A DNA stretch of 64,000 bases from Promineifilum sp. (GTDB lineage: Bacteria > Chloroflexota > Anaerolineae > Promineifilales > Promineifilaceae): NCBI GenBank assembly GCA_020634335.1, contig JACKBY010000002.1, positions 62,001 through 126,000 of the forward strand, in the 5' to 3' direction. The translations under genes were made by a program, and so were the position numbers. The notes beneath the pieces are model-generated. The model saw only the letters and a list, made by a program, of their open reading frames with translations, ran no database searches and was not told where the DNA came from. How positions within the stretch are numbered: position 1 is the stretch's first letter; each line of letters starts with the position of its first letter. Shown one piece after another: positions 9,309-17,785 of this stretch.

Positions 9309-9842
9309 ATGGCGATGAGTGGCTTGCCGCTGATAATTGTCCTGGGTCTCCTGTTTTTGGCGGCCGCGCTGTGGTATCGCGGCCGTGACATGCGCGAGGC
9401 AAGCGGCCTGCCGCCCGGCAACGTTATCTACACCGACACGGGCACGTGGCGGCCCAACAGCGACGTTTTGCACGCTTCCGAGTTTCGGCTGGTTGGCAAG
9501 CCCGACTATCTGGTGGAGCAGAACGACGGCACCATCATCCCCGTCGAGGTAAAGTCCAGCCTCGCGCCCGAAACGCCGTGGGACGGGCAGGTGTTGCAAT
9601 TGGCCGCCTACTGCCTGTTGGTCGAATTCAATTACGGCGTGCGGCCGCCCTATGGCATCCTTCAGTATAAGGATCGCGCCTTTGCCGTGGACTATACGGA
9701 CGATTTGGAAGCCGACCTTCTCGATCTACTGGACGAGATGCGTGCCACCCGCCAGGAGTTTGACCCCGAGCCGGATCATGCTGAGCGCCGCCGTTGTGCC
9801 GCCTGTGGCGTTCGGGATGCTTGCGACCGTCGTTTGGCGTAA
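9309..9842 (+). CDS. Membrane-anchored catalytic half of a Cas4/Dna2-like PD-(D/E)XK nuclease
   Basis: Protein of 177 residues. One N-terminal transmembrane helix (about residues 6-22) is followed by a cytoplasmic nuclease domain. Metal and catalytic residues of the PD-(D/E)XK fold are visible: GKPDYLV (Asp66), PVEVKSS (Glu80, Lys82) and QLAAY (Gln97, Tyr101). The C terminus holds CAACGVRDAC (Cys163, Cys166, Cys172), the last three cluster cysteines of the Cas4/Dna2 group; the fourth would come from the preceding 79-residue protein. A ribosome site (GGTGAG) precedes the ATG, so it is a separate gene and not a simple readthrough product. No CRISPR array or other cas gene is in the window. Confidence 0.8.
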   Translation: MAMSGLPLIIVLGLLFLAAALWYRGRDMREASGLPPGNVIYTDTGTWRPNSDVLHASEFRLVGKPDYLVEQNDGTIIPVEVKSSLAPETPWDGQVLQLAAYCLLVEFNYGVRPPYGILQYKDRAFAVDYTDDLEADLLDLLDEMRATRQEFDPEPDHAERRRCAACGVRDACDRRLA

Positions 9843-9876
9843 GCGTCGTCTGACCATTCGCCCCTCAGACTGCCGC

Positions 9877-10000
9877 CAGGACCTTTTAGTTGCCCAAGTA
9901 ACGCTGGATTCTTATCCTGGCAAGGGCGTAATGGGTTGATCAGGCCTGCGGAGCCGGTTAGAAAAACGGCGCTACAAAGAGCGGCCGATTACTGAAAAGC
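9877..10000. repeat. MITE-like interspersed repeat, copy B
   Basis: Copy B begins 34 bases after the nuclease gene pair. Left end CAGGACCTTTTAGTTG, inner block TGGATTCTTATCCTGG, then GCGGAGCCGGTTAGAAAA, GGCGCTAC and the right end GATTACTGAAAAG. It is in direct orientation relative to copy A, so the pair of genes is bracketed by two copies. The extreme right end (CCCT) has diverged. Confidence 0.75.
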
Positions 10001-10044
10001 ACAATATCTGCCTCGCGGCGCGTTTCCTAATCCCTTTTTCCCGG

Positions 10045-10050
10045 TATAAT
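10045..10050 (+). promoter_or_regulatory. Candidate -10 box upstream of hisS
   Basis: TATAAT lies 62 bases before the preferred hisS start. No convincing -35 hexamer is seen at 16-18 bases upstream, so the call is tentative. Confidence 0.35.
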
Positions 10051-10111
10051 AAGCGGCTAATCATGCCGGCAGGCGATAGTGGTACGCCTGTCGATGGCGG
10101 AGGCTATTACT

Positions 10112-11392
10112 TTGTCGACACAGATTCAGCGGCTGACGGGTATGCACGACGTATTGCCCGACGATCGCCGTTATTGGGATGCGATCATCGCCACGGCCGA
10201 AGCAGCCGCCTGGCGCTTCGGCTTTCAGCGCATCGATACGCCGATCCTCGAGGCGACGGAATTGTTCGCCCGCGGCGTGGGCGAGGGGTCCGATTTCTTC
10301 GTGCAGAAAGAGATGTACACTATCGCGGAGGCGGACGGCAGCAGCATCACCTTGCGGCCGGAGTTTACCGCCGGACTGGTGCGAGCCTATATCAACAATG
10401 GGATGCACAATTGGCCCCAGCCGGTGAAGCTCTTCACCATCGGCCCCAGCTTTCGCCGCGAACGTCCGCAGGCCGGCCGCCTGCGCCAGCACAGCCAGTT
10501 TAACTGCGAGATATTGGGCGAGGAAGATCCGGCGGCCGACGTGGAAGTGATGATGCTGGCGATGACCCTCTTTCGAGACCTCGGCTTCCAGGGACTGGGC
10601 TTCCAACTCAATAGCACCGGTTGTCCGGTTTGCAAGCCGGCGTACGTCGAAAAGCTGGTCGCCTATCTGGGCCAACATATGGACAAGCTGGCCGACATCG
10701 ACAAAGAGCGGCTGGCCAAGAACCCGCTGCGCGTGCTCGACAGCAAAGCGCCAGGCATGGATGAGCTGTTGGCCGGCGCGCCCCACATCGCCGATCACCT
10801 GTGTGACGATTGTCGCGAGCACTTCGCCGACGTGTGCGGGCTGCTCGACGCTCTCGGCCAACCGTACTCACTCAACTTTCGCCTGGTGCGCGGCATCGAT
10901 TATTATGTCAAGACTGTGTTTGAGGTGTGGCAAACGGGCATCGGCGCGCAAGCCGCCCTGTGTGGCGGGGGTCGCTACGATGGCCTGGCCGAAGAGATCG
11001 GCGGCCCGCCGACCCCCGGCGTCGGCTTCGGCAGCGGCATCGAGCGGGTTGTTCTGGGCATGAAGGAGCAGAGCGTGGAACCGCCTGCGCCGCCGCCCGT
11101 GCCGATTTTGGTGGCTTACATGGGCGGGGCGACCAAGCCGGCCGCCGTGCGCCTGGTCTACCGCCTGCGCGAGGCGGGTATTGGTGCGCGTCTGGCCTTC
11201 TCTCGCCGCGGCCGCAGCATGAAAAGCCAGATGCGCGAGGCCGATCGTCTTGCTGCTCGTTTCGCGCTCATCGTGGGCGAGAACGAGCTGGCGCAGGGCG
11301 TCGTGGCCGCCAAGCCGTTGGCCGGCGATGAGGCCCAGGCTGTCGTGCCCCTGGATGAAATCGTGGACTGGGTGCGGGAACGCCTGGCGTGA
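10112..11392 (+). CDS. hisS: Histidyl-tRNA synthetase
   Basis: Class II aminoacyl-tRNA synthetase of about 426 residues that charges tRNA-His. It opens with LTGMHDVLPDD, followed by motif 2 (PSFRRERPQAGRLRQHSQFNCEI, a longer block) and the histidine-specific regions LVRGIDYYVKTVFEVW and GGGRYDGLAEEIGG; motif 3 is VGFGSGIERV. A C-terminal anticodon-binding domain follows (LVYRLREAGIGARL). The TTG at 10112 is preferred because GGAGG sits 8 bases upstream; an in-frame ATG at 10094 or GTG at 10079 would add 6 or 11 residues without a ribosome site. NadK follows 33 bases later. Confidence 0.92.
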   Translation: MSTQIQRLTGMHDVLPDDRRYWDAIIATAEAAAWRFGFQRIDTPILEATELFARGVGEGSDFFVQKEMYTIAEADGSSITLRPEFTAGLVRAYINNGMHNWPQPVKLFTIGPSFRRERPQAGRLRQHSQFNCEILGEEDPAADVEVMMLAMTLFRDLGFQGLGFQLNSTGCPVCKPAYVEKLVAYLGQHMDKLADIDKERLAKNPLRVLDSKAPGMDELLAGAPHIADHLCDDCREHFADVCGLLDALGQPYSLNFRLVRGIDYYVKTVFEVWQTGIGAQAALCGGGRYDGLAEEIGGPPTPGVGFGSGIERVVLGMKEQSVEPPAPPPVPILVAYMGGATKPAAVRLVYRLREAGIGARLAFSRRGRSMKSQMREADRLAARFALIVGENELAQGVVAAKPLAGDEAQAVVPLDEIVDWVRERLA

Positions 11393-11425
11393 CGGCGACT
11401 GCCGGCCTTTAGACCTTCCTTGCTT

Positions 11426-12298
11426 ATGAAACTCGTTGGTATTCTCGAACAACCCCGGCTGCCCGATTCGTCGCCGTTGGCCCAGCAGGTGCGCGAGTGG
11501 CTGTCGGCGCGCGGCGTGCCGTCGTGGTCGGCCGCGCCCGTCGATGACGAAGACCTCGATGCCCCGCTGGAGGGCACGTCTTTGCTCATCGTCCTTGGCG
11601 GCGATGGTTCGACGCTGCGCGCGGCGCGCTGGACGGTGCCCTATGGCGTGCCCATCTTTGGCATCAACGTCGGCCGCGTCGGCTTTCTCAGCGAAGCCAC
11701 GCCGGAGAATTGGCCGGAGAAGCTGTCGCGACTACTGGACGGCGATTACTGGATCGAGCGACGGCTGCTGCTTCATGCGGAGCTATGGCGAGACGGCGGC
11801 AAGGAGGCGTCCTTTTCGGCGCTCAATGAAGTGGTCATCGGCCGCGGGGCGCAGGCGCGGGTCATCCACTTGCATTTGCGCGTGGATGATGACCTGGTGA
11901 CGACCTATATCGCCGATGCCCTCATCGTCGCCACGCCCACCGGCTCGACCGCTTACGCCATGGCCGCCGGCGGCCCACTGATGCCGCCACAATTGCAAAA
12001 CCTGGTTGTTGTGCCCGTAGCCGCCCATTTGAGCCTGAATCGTTCGCTGGTGTTGCACGAAAACGCGCGTATTTCCATTCAGGTGGAAATGGGTCATGAG
12101 GCGTTTCTGACGGCCGACGGGCAAAAGAGCACGCCCGTCGAGGACGGCGACGAGATCATTATTACGAAAAACGACAATGCGTGCAGCTTTGCCCGCATCG
12201 AAAGCCCCGGCTACTTCTATCGCCGCCTGATGGGACGCCTGGGTTTCAGTTGGCCGCACCTGAGTATTGTCGGCCCCAACCGCGAGGAAAAAGCTTAA
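11426..12298 (+). CDS. nadK: NAD kinase
   Basis: ATP-dependent NAD kinase of 290 residues that makes NADP. The family motifs are clear: VLGGDGSTLRAAR (GGDG), GINVGRVGFLSEA, the ALNEVVIGR substrate loop, and ATPTGSTAYAMAAGGP. Homologs are often annotated as NAD(+)/NADH kinase and use ATP or polyphosphate. The ATG at 11426 is chosen over an in-frame TTG two codons earlier. It follows hisS closely on the same strand, so the two probably share a transcript. Confidence 0.93.
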   Translation: MKLVGILEQPRLPDSSPLAQQVREWLSARGVPSWSAAPVDDEDLDAPLEGTSLLIVLGGDGSTLRAARWTVPYGVPIFGINVGRVGFLSEATPENWPEKLSRLLDGDYWIERRLLLHAELWRDGGKEASFSALNEVVIGRGAQARVIHLHLRVDDDLVTTYIADALIVATPTGSTAYAMAAGGPLMPPQLQNLVVVPVAAHLSLNRSLVLHENARISIQVEMGHEAFLTADGQKSTPVEDGDEIIITKNDNACSFARIESPGYFYRRLMGRLGFSWPHLSIVGPNREEKA

Positions 12299-12403
12299 CT
12301 GCCCTTCATTCAACACTATGGGAAAATTTATCTAACCGGCGAAAATCTCCCAAAAAGGCTCCCCTGTGGGTTTGCCCCATGACCGGATGCCTGAATCAAT
12401 AAT

Positions 12404-13294
12404 ATGGCTATCAAAGAACCAAGACTTCGATCCCTACTCACTCAGGCCGACCGCAACGCGGCCTATGGCAAGAACGCGGCCGCGGAAGGTATATATCGAC
12501 AGATATTGGACGCGGCCCCGGAGGCCGAAGAAGCCTGGTTAGGGCTGGCCGAAGTTGTATCCGACCCGGAAGAGAAGCGCGCTGCCTACGAGCGAGCGCT
12601 GCGCCTGGCTCCGGAGACCCCGGCGGCGATCGCCGGACTGGCCCGACTCGACGGCCGTCCCGTTCCGCCGGAGATAGCCGCGGCGTTGGAAGCAGCCGCG
12701 GAGCCTGAGGAGCTTGCCCCGGCTAAGGTCGAGCCGCTTGATGGCGACGAAGATCATGCCACCGCGATCGATGTCGAAGCTGATTATGAACTTTACTGTT
12801 ATCGCCACCCGGAGCGCGCCACGTCTTTGCGCTGCTACAATTGCGATCGGCCGATCTGCATCAGTTGTGCCAACAAGACGCCCGTCGGCTACATTTGCCC
12901 CGAATGCCAGCGCGAGGCCGAGGATGCATTCTTCAACAGCAAGCCGCTCGACTATCTGCTCGCCGCACTCGTATCGCTGCCGATCAGCCTGCTGACCGGA
13001 TTTCTGATAGTCAGGTTTTTTAGCGGCGGCTTCCTGTTCTTCATCATTATCTTCTTCGTCAGCGGCGCCATCGGCAGTTTCATCGGCCGCATCACCAAGC
13101 GGGCCATCGGCGGGCGGCGAGGGCGCTATTTGCCCGCTCTGGTGGTCGCCATGATGATCCTGGGTGTGGTCATTCCCGCGCTGCCCATCCTTCTGGCCGT
13201 TCTGACCGGCAGCGTGGGCGGCTTGCTGGCCCTGTTGGGGCCGGGCATCTATTTGTTTGTCGGCGCCAGTGCCGCTTACTGGCAAATGCGCTAA
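12404..13294 (+). CDS. TPR / B-box-type zinc-finger membrane protein of unknown function
   Basis: Protein of 296 residues with three parts. Residues 8-85 look like tetratricopeptide helices (YRQILDAAPEAEEAWLGLAE, then YERALRLAPETPAAIAGLA). After an acidic linker, residues 125-170 hold a B-box-like zinc-binding cluster: CYRHPERATSLRCYNCDRP, CISCANK, GYICPECQ. The rest is hydrophobic, with about four transmembrane helices (for example LVSLPISLLTGFLIVRFF). Similar bacterial proteins pair a zinc finger with membrane or rhomboid domains, but there is no known activity to assign. It sits 12 bases ahead of recN on the same strand. Confidence 0.75.
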   Translation: MAIKEPRLRSLLTQADRNAAYGKNAAAEGIYRQILDAAPEAEEAWLGLAEVVSDPEEKRAAYERALRLAPETPAAIAGLARLDGRPVPPEIAAALEAAAEPEELAPAKVEPLDGDEDHATAIDVEADYELYCYRHPERATSLRCYNCDRPICISCANKTPVGYICPECQREAEDAFFNSKPLDYLLAALVSLPISLLTGFLIVRFFSGGFLFFIIIFFVSGAIGSFIGRITKRAIGGRRGRYLPALVVAMMILGVVIPALPILLAVLTGSVGGLLALLGPGIYLFVGASAAYWQMR

Positions 13295-13306
13295 TATTCA
13301 AGAGCC

Positions 13307-15070
13307 ATGCTTTCGGAATTGTTCATTCGCAACTTCGCGATTATTGACGAACTGCGTCTGCGGCTCAATCCCGGCTTCAACGTGTTGACCGGCGAGACGG
13401 GCGCCGGCAAGTCCATCATCCTCGACGCCGTGACGCTGGTGCTGGGCGGCCGGGCAGACACCACGGTGATCCGCGCGGGGACGGACGAGGCCTACGTCGA
13501 AGCGACCTTCCGCCTGGATGAAGCCTTGCAGGCCGAACTGCGCCCCATGCTCGAAGCCGAAGGATTGGACGAAGAGGGGACCGAGTTTCTCGTGCTGGCG
13601 CGGGAGATGCGCGCCAGCGGCCGCAACATCTGTCGCATCAATGGCCGCACCGTTAGCCTGTCTATCTTGCGCCAGGTAGCTGATCCCCTTATTGATATCC
13701 ACGGCCAGGGGGAACATCTGTCCCTGTTGCGCCCGCGCGCCCATCTGGCTCTGCTCGATGCCTTCGGTGGGCTGGAGGCCGAACGCCGGGTGCTGGCCGG
13801 CGAAGTCCATCGCCTGCATGCCGTCCAGCGTGAGCTTGAGGACCTGCGGCGGAGCGGCCGCGACCTGGCCCAACGCACGGAGATGCTCAAGTTCAAGGTC
13901 GAGGAGATCGGCACGGCCGCCCTGCAGCCCGACGACGAGGAGACCTTGCGTGTCGAGCGCTTGCGGCTGGCCAATGCCGAGCAGTTGGGTCGCCATGCCG
14001 GCGAAGCGATTGCCCTGCTCTCGACCGTGGACGAAGACCGCCCGGCGATCACCGACATGCTGGGGCGCGTCGAACACGCCATGACGCAACTGGCCAAACT
14101 GGACGATACGCGACAGGATTCGCTGGCGACCCTGCAAGGCATCGGCTTCCAGCTCAACGAGTTGGCCGCTGAGCTTCAGGATTATCTGGACGCCCTGGAA
14201 TATGACCCGCGCCGGTTGAATGCGGTTGAGGGGCGACTGGAGTTGATCAGCGATCTGAAGCGCAAGTATAACGAACCGGACGTGAGCGGCCTGCTGGCGG
14301 CGAGCGAGCGAGCGCTGATCGAGCTGCAAACGCTGGAAAATAGCGGCGTGCGCACGACCGAACTGGAGGCCGAGCAGGAAACCTATCTGCGACGCATTGG
14401 CCGCATGGCCGTGGCGCTCTCGGACAAGCGCCACGCGGCCGCCGAACGATTGTCGGCCGCCGTCGAAAGCCATCTGGCGCAATTGAAGATGGAAGGAGCG
14501 CATTTCGGCGTCGATTTCCGCACGCAGCCGTCGGCGGTTGGTTGCTACGTATCCGCGTCTGGCGACGAGCAGCGCCTTTCGTTCGACCAGACGGGCATCG
14601 ATCAGGTGGAGTTTCTCATCTCGGCCAATCCCGGCGAACCATTGAAACCGTTGGCTCGGGTTGCCAGCGGCGGTGAGACAGCGCGGCTGATGCTGGCCTT
14701 GAAAACCGCCCTGGCGCAGGTAGACCAGACGCCGACGCTAATTTTCGACGAGATCGACCAAGGCATCGGCGGCCGGGTGGGCGACGTGGTCGGCCGCAAG
14801 TTATGGGGTCTGGCGGCGGAGGCCAACCATCAGGTTGTCGTTGTCACCCATCTGCCGCAATTGGCCGGCTACGGCGATGCCCACTTCCACGTCAGCAAGG
14901 TGGTGGACGACGGTCGCACGATCACCCACGTGGCCGGGCTGGATCGGGCCGGGCGAGTACGCGAATTGGCAGCCATGCTGGGTACACAAGGGGACACGGC
15001 CGTGCGCGGCGCGGAGTCGATCCTCCATCACGTCGCTGAGGCCAAGGACGGCTTGCCGATCGTCGAATAA
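13307..15070 (+). CDS. recN: DNA repair ATPase RecN
   Basis: SMC-like ATPase of 587 residues that acts at double-strand breaks. Walker A GETGAGKSIILDAV is at residue 28 and the DIHGQGEHLSLL block (Q-loop region) near residue 130. A central coiled-coil stretch of about 180-350 follows, then the ABC signature LARVASGGETARLMLALK and Walker B PTLIFDEIDQGIGGRVG, ending with VTHLPQLAGYGDAHF. Length and order match E. coli RecN. No SOS-type palindrome is seen directly upstream; expression may come from the preceding gene. The sugar transferase gene starts 13 bases after the stop. Confidence 0.94.
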   Translation: MLSELFIRNFAIIDELRLRLNPGFNVLTGETGAGKSIILDAVTLVLGGRADTTVIRAGTDEAYVEATFRLDEALQAELRPMLEAEGLDEEGTEFLVLAREMRASGRNICRINGRTVSLSILRQVADPLIDIHGQGEHLSLLRPRAHLALLDAFGGLEAERRVLAGEVHRLHAVQRELEDLRRSGRDLAQRTEMLKFKVEEIGTAALQPDDEETLRVERLRLANAEQLGRHAGEAIALLSTVDEDRPAITDMLGRVEHAMTQLAKLDDTRQDSLATLQGIGFQLNELAAELQDYLDALEYDPRRLNAVEGRLELISDLKRKYNEPDVSGLLAASERALIELQTLENSGVRTTELEAEQETYLRRIGRMAVALSDKRHAAAERLSAAVESHLAQLKMEGAHFGVDFRTQPSAVGCYVSASGDEQRLSFDQTGIDQVEFLISANPGEPLKPLARVASGGETARLMLALKTALAQVDQTPTLIFDEIDQGIGGRVGDVVGRKLWGLAAEANHQVVVVTHLPQLAGYGDAHFHVSKVVDDGRTITHVAGLDRAGRVRELAAMLGTQGDTAVRGAESILHHVAEAKDGLPIVE

Positions 15071-15083
15071 ATAACCACTTATC

Positions 15084-16505
15084 ATGACCACCCAGCGCGT
15101 CCGCACTTTGTTCACCATCTGGTTGGTGGCGTTAGACTTTCTGCTCATCGGCCTGGCCTTTGCGCTGGCCTACCAATTGCGCGTATCCGTCGATTGGCCG
15201 GAGCCGTTGCTGAATCAGGTACCCCTGGCCGACTATTTCTCCTTGTTCCTGGCCCAGGCGTTCGGGATCATCGCCGTTCTTTTTCTGAACCGGCAGTATT
15301 ACATACCCCGCGCGGCCTCACGCATTGACCAGGTCTACTACGTCTTCATCAGCGTGTCAGTCGGCATCCTGATCGCCATCGCCCTTGCGACTATCTTCTT
15401 CCGCAATGATCGCGCCATCCTCGATTATCCGCGGACGATGCTCATCTATAACTGGGTACTGACTATCGTCTTGTTGATGCTCGGCCGCTTCCTGACCAAC
15501 TGGCTGCGCAAGCGGTTGCAGGAACGCGGGATTGGCAAGGACAAAGTGCTGCTGGTGGGAACGGGTGATACAGCCCGCATGATCTTGCAGCGCATCGTCT
15601 GGTCGCCTGACCTGGGCTATGACCTGGTAGGCATCATTGATGGGGATGGGAAGGAGTCCGAGATTCTCGGTGTGCCCGTTCTCGGTAACCCCGAAGATCT
15701 GCCGGACCTCATTGATGAGTACAGGATCGACGAGGTCATCGTCGCCATTCCGGAGAAGGGACACCGCGAGACACTCCACGTCATTTCTTACTGCGAGCGC
15801 GGCCGGGTTACCATCAAGGTTTTCCCTGACTTGTTCCAGTATATCACCACGACGGCCGGCATCGAGGACCTGGGTGGCTTGCCCCTGCTATCGGTGCGCG
15901 ATTACGCCCTGCGCGGTTACTTGTTGACGCTCAAGCGGTTGATCGACTTTTTGGGATCGGCCCTGGGGCTGATCGTTCTGTCGCCCCTGATGTTTATGAC
16001 CGCACTGGCGATCAAGCTGGAGTCGCCCGGTCCTGTGTTTTTTGTGCAGCCTCGCATGGGGCTCGACGGCCGTGAATTCATGATGATCAAGTTTCGCTCG
16101 ATGCGCACCGACGCCGAGAAGGACGGCCCCGGCTGGACGGTGCGGGATGATCCGCGCCAGACGCGGCTTGGCGCGTGGTTGCGGCGGCTTGAGGTCGATG
16201 AACTGCCCAATCTGATCAACGTGCTGCTGGGAGAGATGAGCCTCGTTGGGCCGCGGCCGGAGCAAGCTTACTACGTCGAACAGTTCCGCCGCTACGTGCC
16301 GCGTTATATGGATCGTCACCGGGAGAAGGGCGGCATGACCGGCTGGGCGCAGGTGAACGGCCTGCGGGGCGACAGTTCCATTAGCGAACGAACCAAATAC
16401 GATCTGTGGTATTCCGAAAACTGGTCTATTCTGCTTGACACCAAAATCCTCCTGCGTACCCTCTGGCAAATCATCACGCCCAAGGAAACCGAAGTCCGTT
16501 ATTAA
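15084..16505 (+). CDS. Undecaprenyl-phosphate sugar phosphotransferase (exopolysaccharide initiation)
   Basis: Polyprenyl-phosphate hexose-1-phosphate transferase of 473 residues (WcaJ/PssY-type). The first about 140 residues make four to five transmembrane helices, then a CoA-binding-like Rossmann domain (VLLVGTGDTARMILQRI). The catalytic domain starts after another helix near residue 285 and contains SPGPVFFVQPRMGLDG, IKFRSMRTDAE, RRLEVDELPNLINVLLGEMS and VGPRPEQ, the family fingerprint, and it ends with GLRGDSS. It attaches the first sugar phosphate to the lipid carrier at the membrane. Only one other gene of the pathway (the 59.4-kb dehydrogenase) is in the window. Confidence 0.9.
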   Translation: MTTQRVRTLFTIWLVALDFLLIGLAFALAYQLRVSVDWPEPLLNQVPLADYFSLFLAQAFGIIAVLFLNRQYYIPRAASRIDQVYYVFISVSVGILIAIALATIFFRNDRAILDYPRTMLIYNWVLTIVLLMLGRFLTNWLRKRLQERGIGKDKVLLVGTGDTARMILQRIVWSPDLGYDLVGIIDGDGKESEILGVPVLGNPEDLPDLIDEYRIDEVIVAIPEKGHRETLHVISYCERGRVTIKVFPDLFQYITTTAGIEDLGGLPLLSVRDYALRGYLLTLKRLIDFLGSALGLIVLSPLMFMTALAIKLESPGPVFFVQPRMGLDGREFMMIKFRSMRTDAEKDGPGWTVRDDPRQTRLGAWLRRLEVDELPNLINVLLGEMSLVGPRPEQAYYVEQFRRYVPRYMDRHREKGGMTGWAQVNGLRGDSSISERTKYDLWYSENWSILLDTKILLRTLWQIITPKETEVRY

Positions 16506-16514
16506 TCTACGGTT

Positions 16515-16545
16515 GAAGGGGTGTTTAATCTAATACCCTTCTTAT
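16515..16545 (+). terminator. Weak hairpin terminator after the sugar transferase gene
   Basis: GAAGGG and CCCTTC form a short stem with one bulge around a loop of mostly A/T; a brief T-rich stretch follows. It could end the recN-sugar transferase transcript before the heat-shock promoter. Confidence 0.35.
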
Positions 16546-16573
16546 TGACGCTGATCCGGCGGCATGTTATGAT
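16545..16573 (+). promoter_or_regulatory. Heat-shock operon promoter
   Basis: TTGACG (16545-16550) and TATGAT (16568-16573) are exactly 17 bases apart, a strong vegetative sigma-factor promoter. The start site predicted near 16580 lies just before the CIRCE operator, so HrcA bound there would block initiation or escape. Confidence 0.85.
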
Positions 16574-16588
16574 CAAAAAAGGGCCGGT

Positions 16589-16615
16589 TTAGCACTCGCG
16601 CAAGCTGACTGCTAA
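16589..16615 (+). promoter_or_regulatory. CIRCE operator (HrcA binding site)
   Basis: TTAGCACTC, 9 bases, then GACTGCTAA. The left arm matches the CIRCE consensus perfectly and the right arm has one mismatch to GAGTGCTAA. It lies between the promoter and hrcA, giving autoregulation of the hrcA-grpE-dnaK-dnaJ-prmA operon. Confidence 0.93.
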
Positions 16616-16699
16616 TCGCCAATCGTAACCGAGAAGATGGACACGACCGGGTATAGCTCTTGGCGAGTTAGTCACCCGGTCGATGATTGCATTGTGACC

Positions 16700-17785
16700 A
16701 TGGATGAATTTCAGCAACTGACCGAGCGACAGGAACGAATCCTGGCCATGGTCGTCCGAAGCTATATCGAGACGGGCAAGCCGGTAGGTTCCCGGACGCT
16801 CGTTGAGGATTACGGGCTGGATTTCAGTTCGGCTACGGTGCGCAACGACTTCGCCGCCCTGGGCGAGCTGGGCTATGTAGCCCAGTTGCACACGTCCGCG
16901 GGTCGAATCCCAACCGAACGGGGTTACCGCTATTTCGTGCAAAAGCTATTGGGCGAGTTCCATTTGCCGCTGCACGAGCGGCAGATGATCCGCCATCAGT
17001 TCCACCAGGCACGTCTGGAACTGGACCAATGGATGCGCCTTTCGGCGGCAATCCTGGCCCGGACCTCCGGTAGCGCCAGCTTCGTCACCGCCCCCCAGGC
17101 CCGCGCCAACCGCTTCAAGCACATCCAGTTGATCGCCACACAAGGGCGGTTGGTACTGATGGTGCTCGTGTTGTATGGCGGCGAAGTGAAGCAGCAAATG
17201 CTGACGCTGGCCGAACCCTTGCCCCAAAATCGCCTGAGCGCCGCGGCCGACAAGCTTAACGGCTACTTTGCGGATATGGATGCCGATGAGATCGGCGGGC
17301 GCATCGCGGCGGCGCATCTGGATACGTTGGAGAGCGAGATTGTCGGCCTGGTGGTGGATATTTTGCGGCGAAACGATCACCGGTCGATTAGCGATATTTA
17401 CCGCGACGGGTTGGTCAATATTCTGAACGACGAGGGCACGCGCCAGGCCATCCCGCTGCTCGAAGAGCGGACGCTGCTGGCATCAGTCTTATCGGTGCAG
17501 GAAGCGCAGGGCGGTGAAGGGGTGCAGGTAGTTATCGGTGGTGACGGCCGATGGGAAGAACTGAAGGATTGCACCATGATCCTATCCCGTTACGGCGTGA
17601 CTGAAAGCTTTTCCGGCACACTGGCCGTTGTTGGCCCCACGCGCATGCCCTACGACCGCAATGTGGCCGCCGTGCGCTACGTGGCCGACCTGATGAGCGG
17701 TTTTGTATACGATTACTTTGTCCAGGAGTCGGCCGACGCGGGCGGCAGTACTCTGGATCAAATAGATAGAGGTAGACAAGAGTGA
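16700..17785 (+). CDS. hrcA: Heat-inducible transcription repressor HrcA
   Basis: Repressor of about 361 residues that binds CIRCE and is released when GroEL is busy. The N-terminal winged helix is recognisable: LTERQERILAMVVRSYIETG, PVGSRTLVEDYGLDFSSATV, then RNDFAALGELGYVAQLHTSA with GRIPTERGYRYFV. A dimerisation/IDD domain fills the rest, with a conserved GPTRMPYDRNVAAVRYVADL near the end. The ATG at 16700 is chosen: an in-frame ATG at 16637 would add 21 residues not seen in the family. The stop overlaps the grpE GTG start. Confidence 0.94.
   Translation: MDEFQQLTERQERILAMVVRSYIETGKPVGSRTLVEDYGLDFSSATVRNDFAALGELGYVAQLHTSAGRIPTERGYRYFVQKLLGEFHLPLHERQMIRHQFHQARLELDQWMRLSAAILARTSGSASFVTAPQARANRFKHIQLIATQGRLVLMVLVLYGGEVKQQMLTLAEPLPQNRLSAAADKLNGYFADMDADEIGGRIAAAHLDTLESEIVGLVVDILRRNDHRSISDIYRDGLVNILNDEGTRQAIPLLEERTLLASVLSVQEAQGGEGVQVVIGGDGRWEELKDCTMILSRYGVTESFSGTLAVVGPTRMPYDRNVAAVRYVADLMSGFVYDYFVQESADAGGSTLDQIDRGRQE

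Noticed and set aside
9027..9842. CRISPR-Cas locus suggested by the Cas4-like protein
   Set aside because: No repeat-spacer array and no cas1, cas2 or effector gene in the window; stand-alone Cas4-like nucleases occur outside CRISPR systems.
16900..16916. T-arm-like GGGTCGAATCCC
   Set aside because: It is inside hrcA, where it encodes conserved residues, and has no cloverleaf around it.
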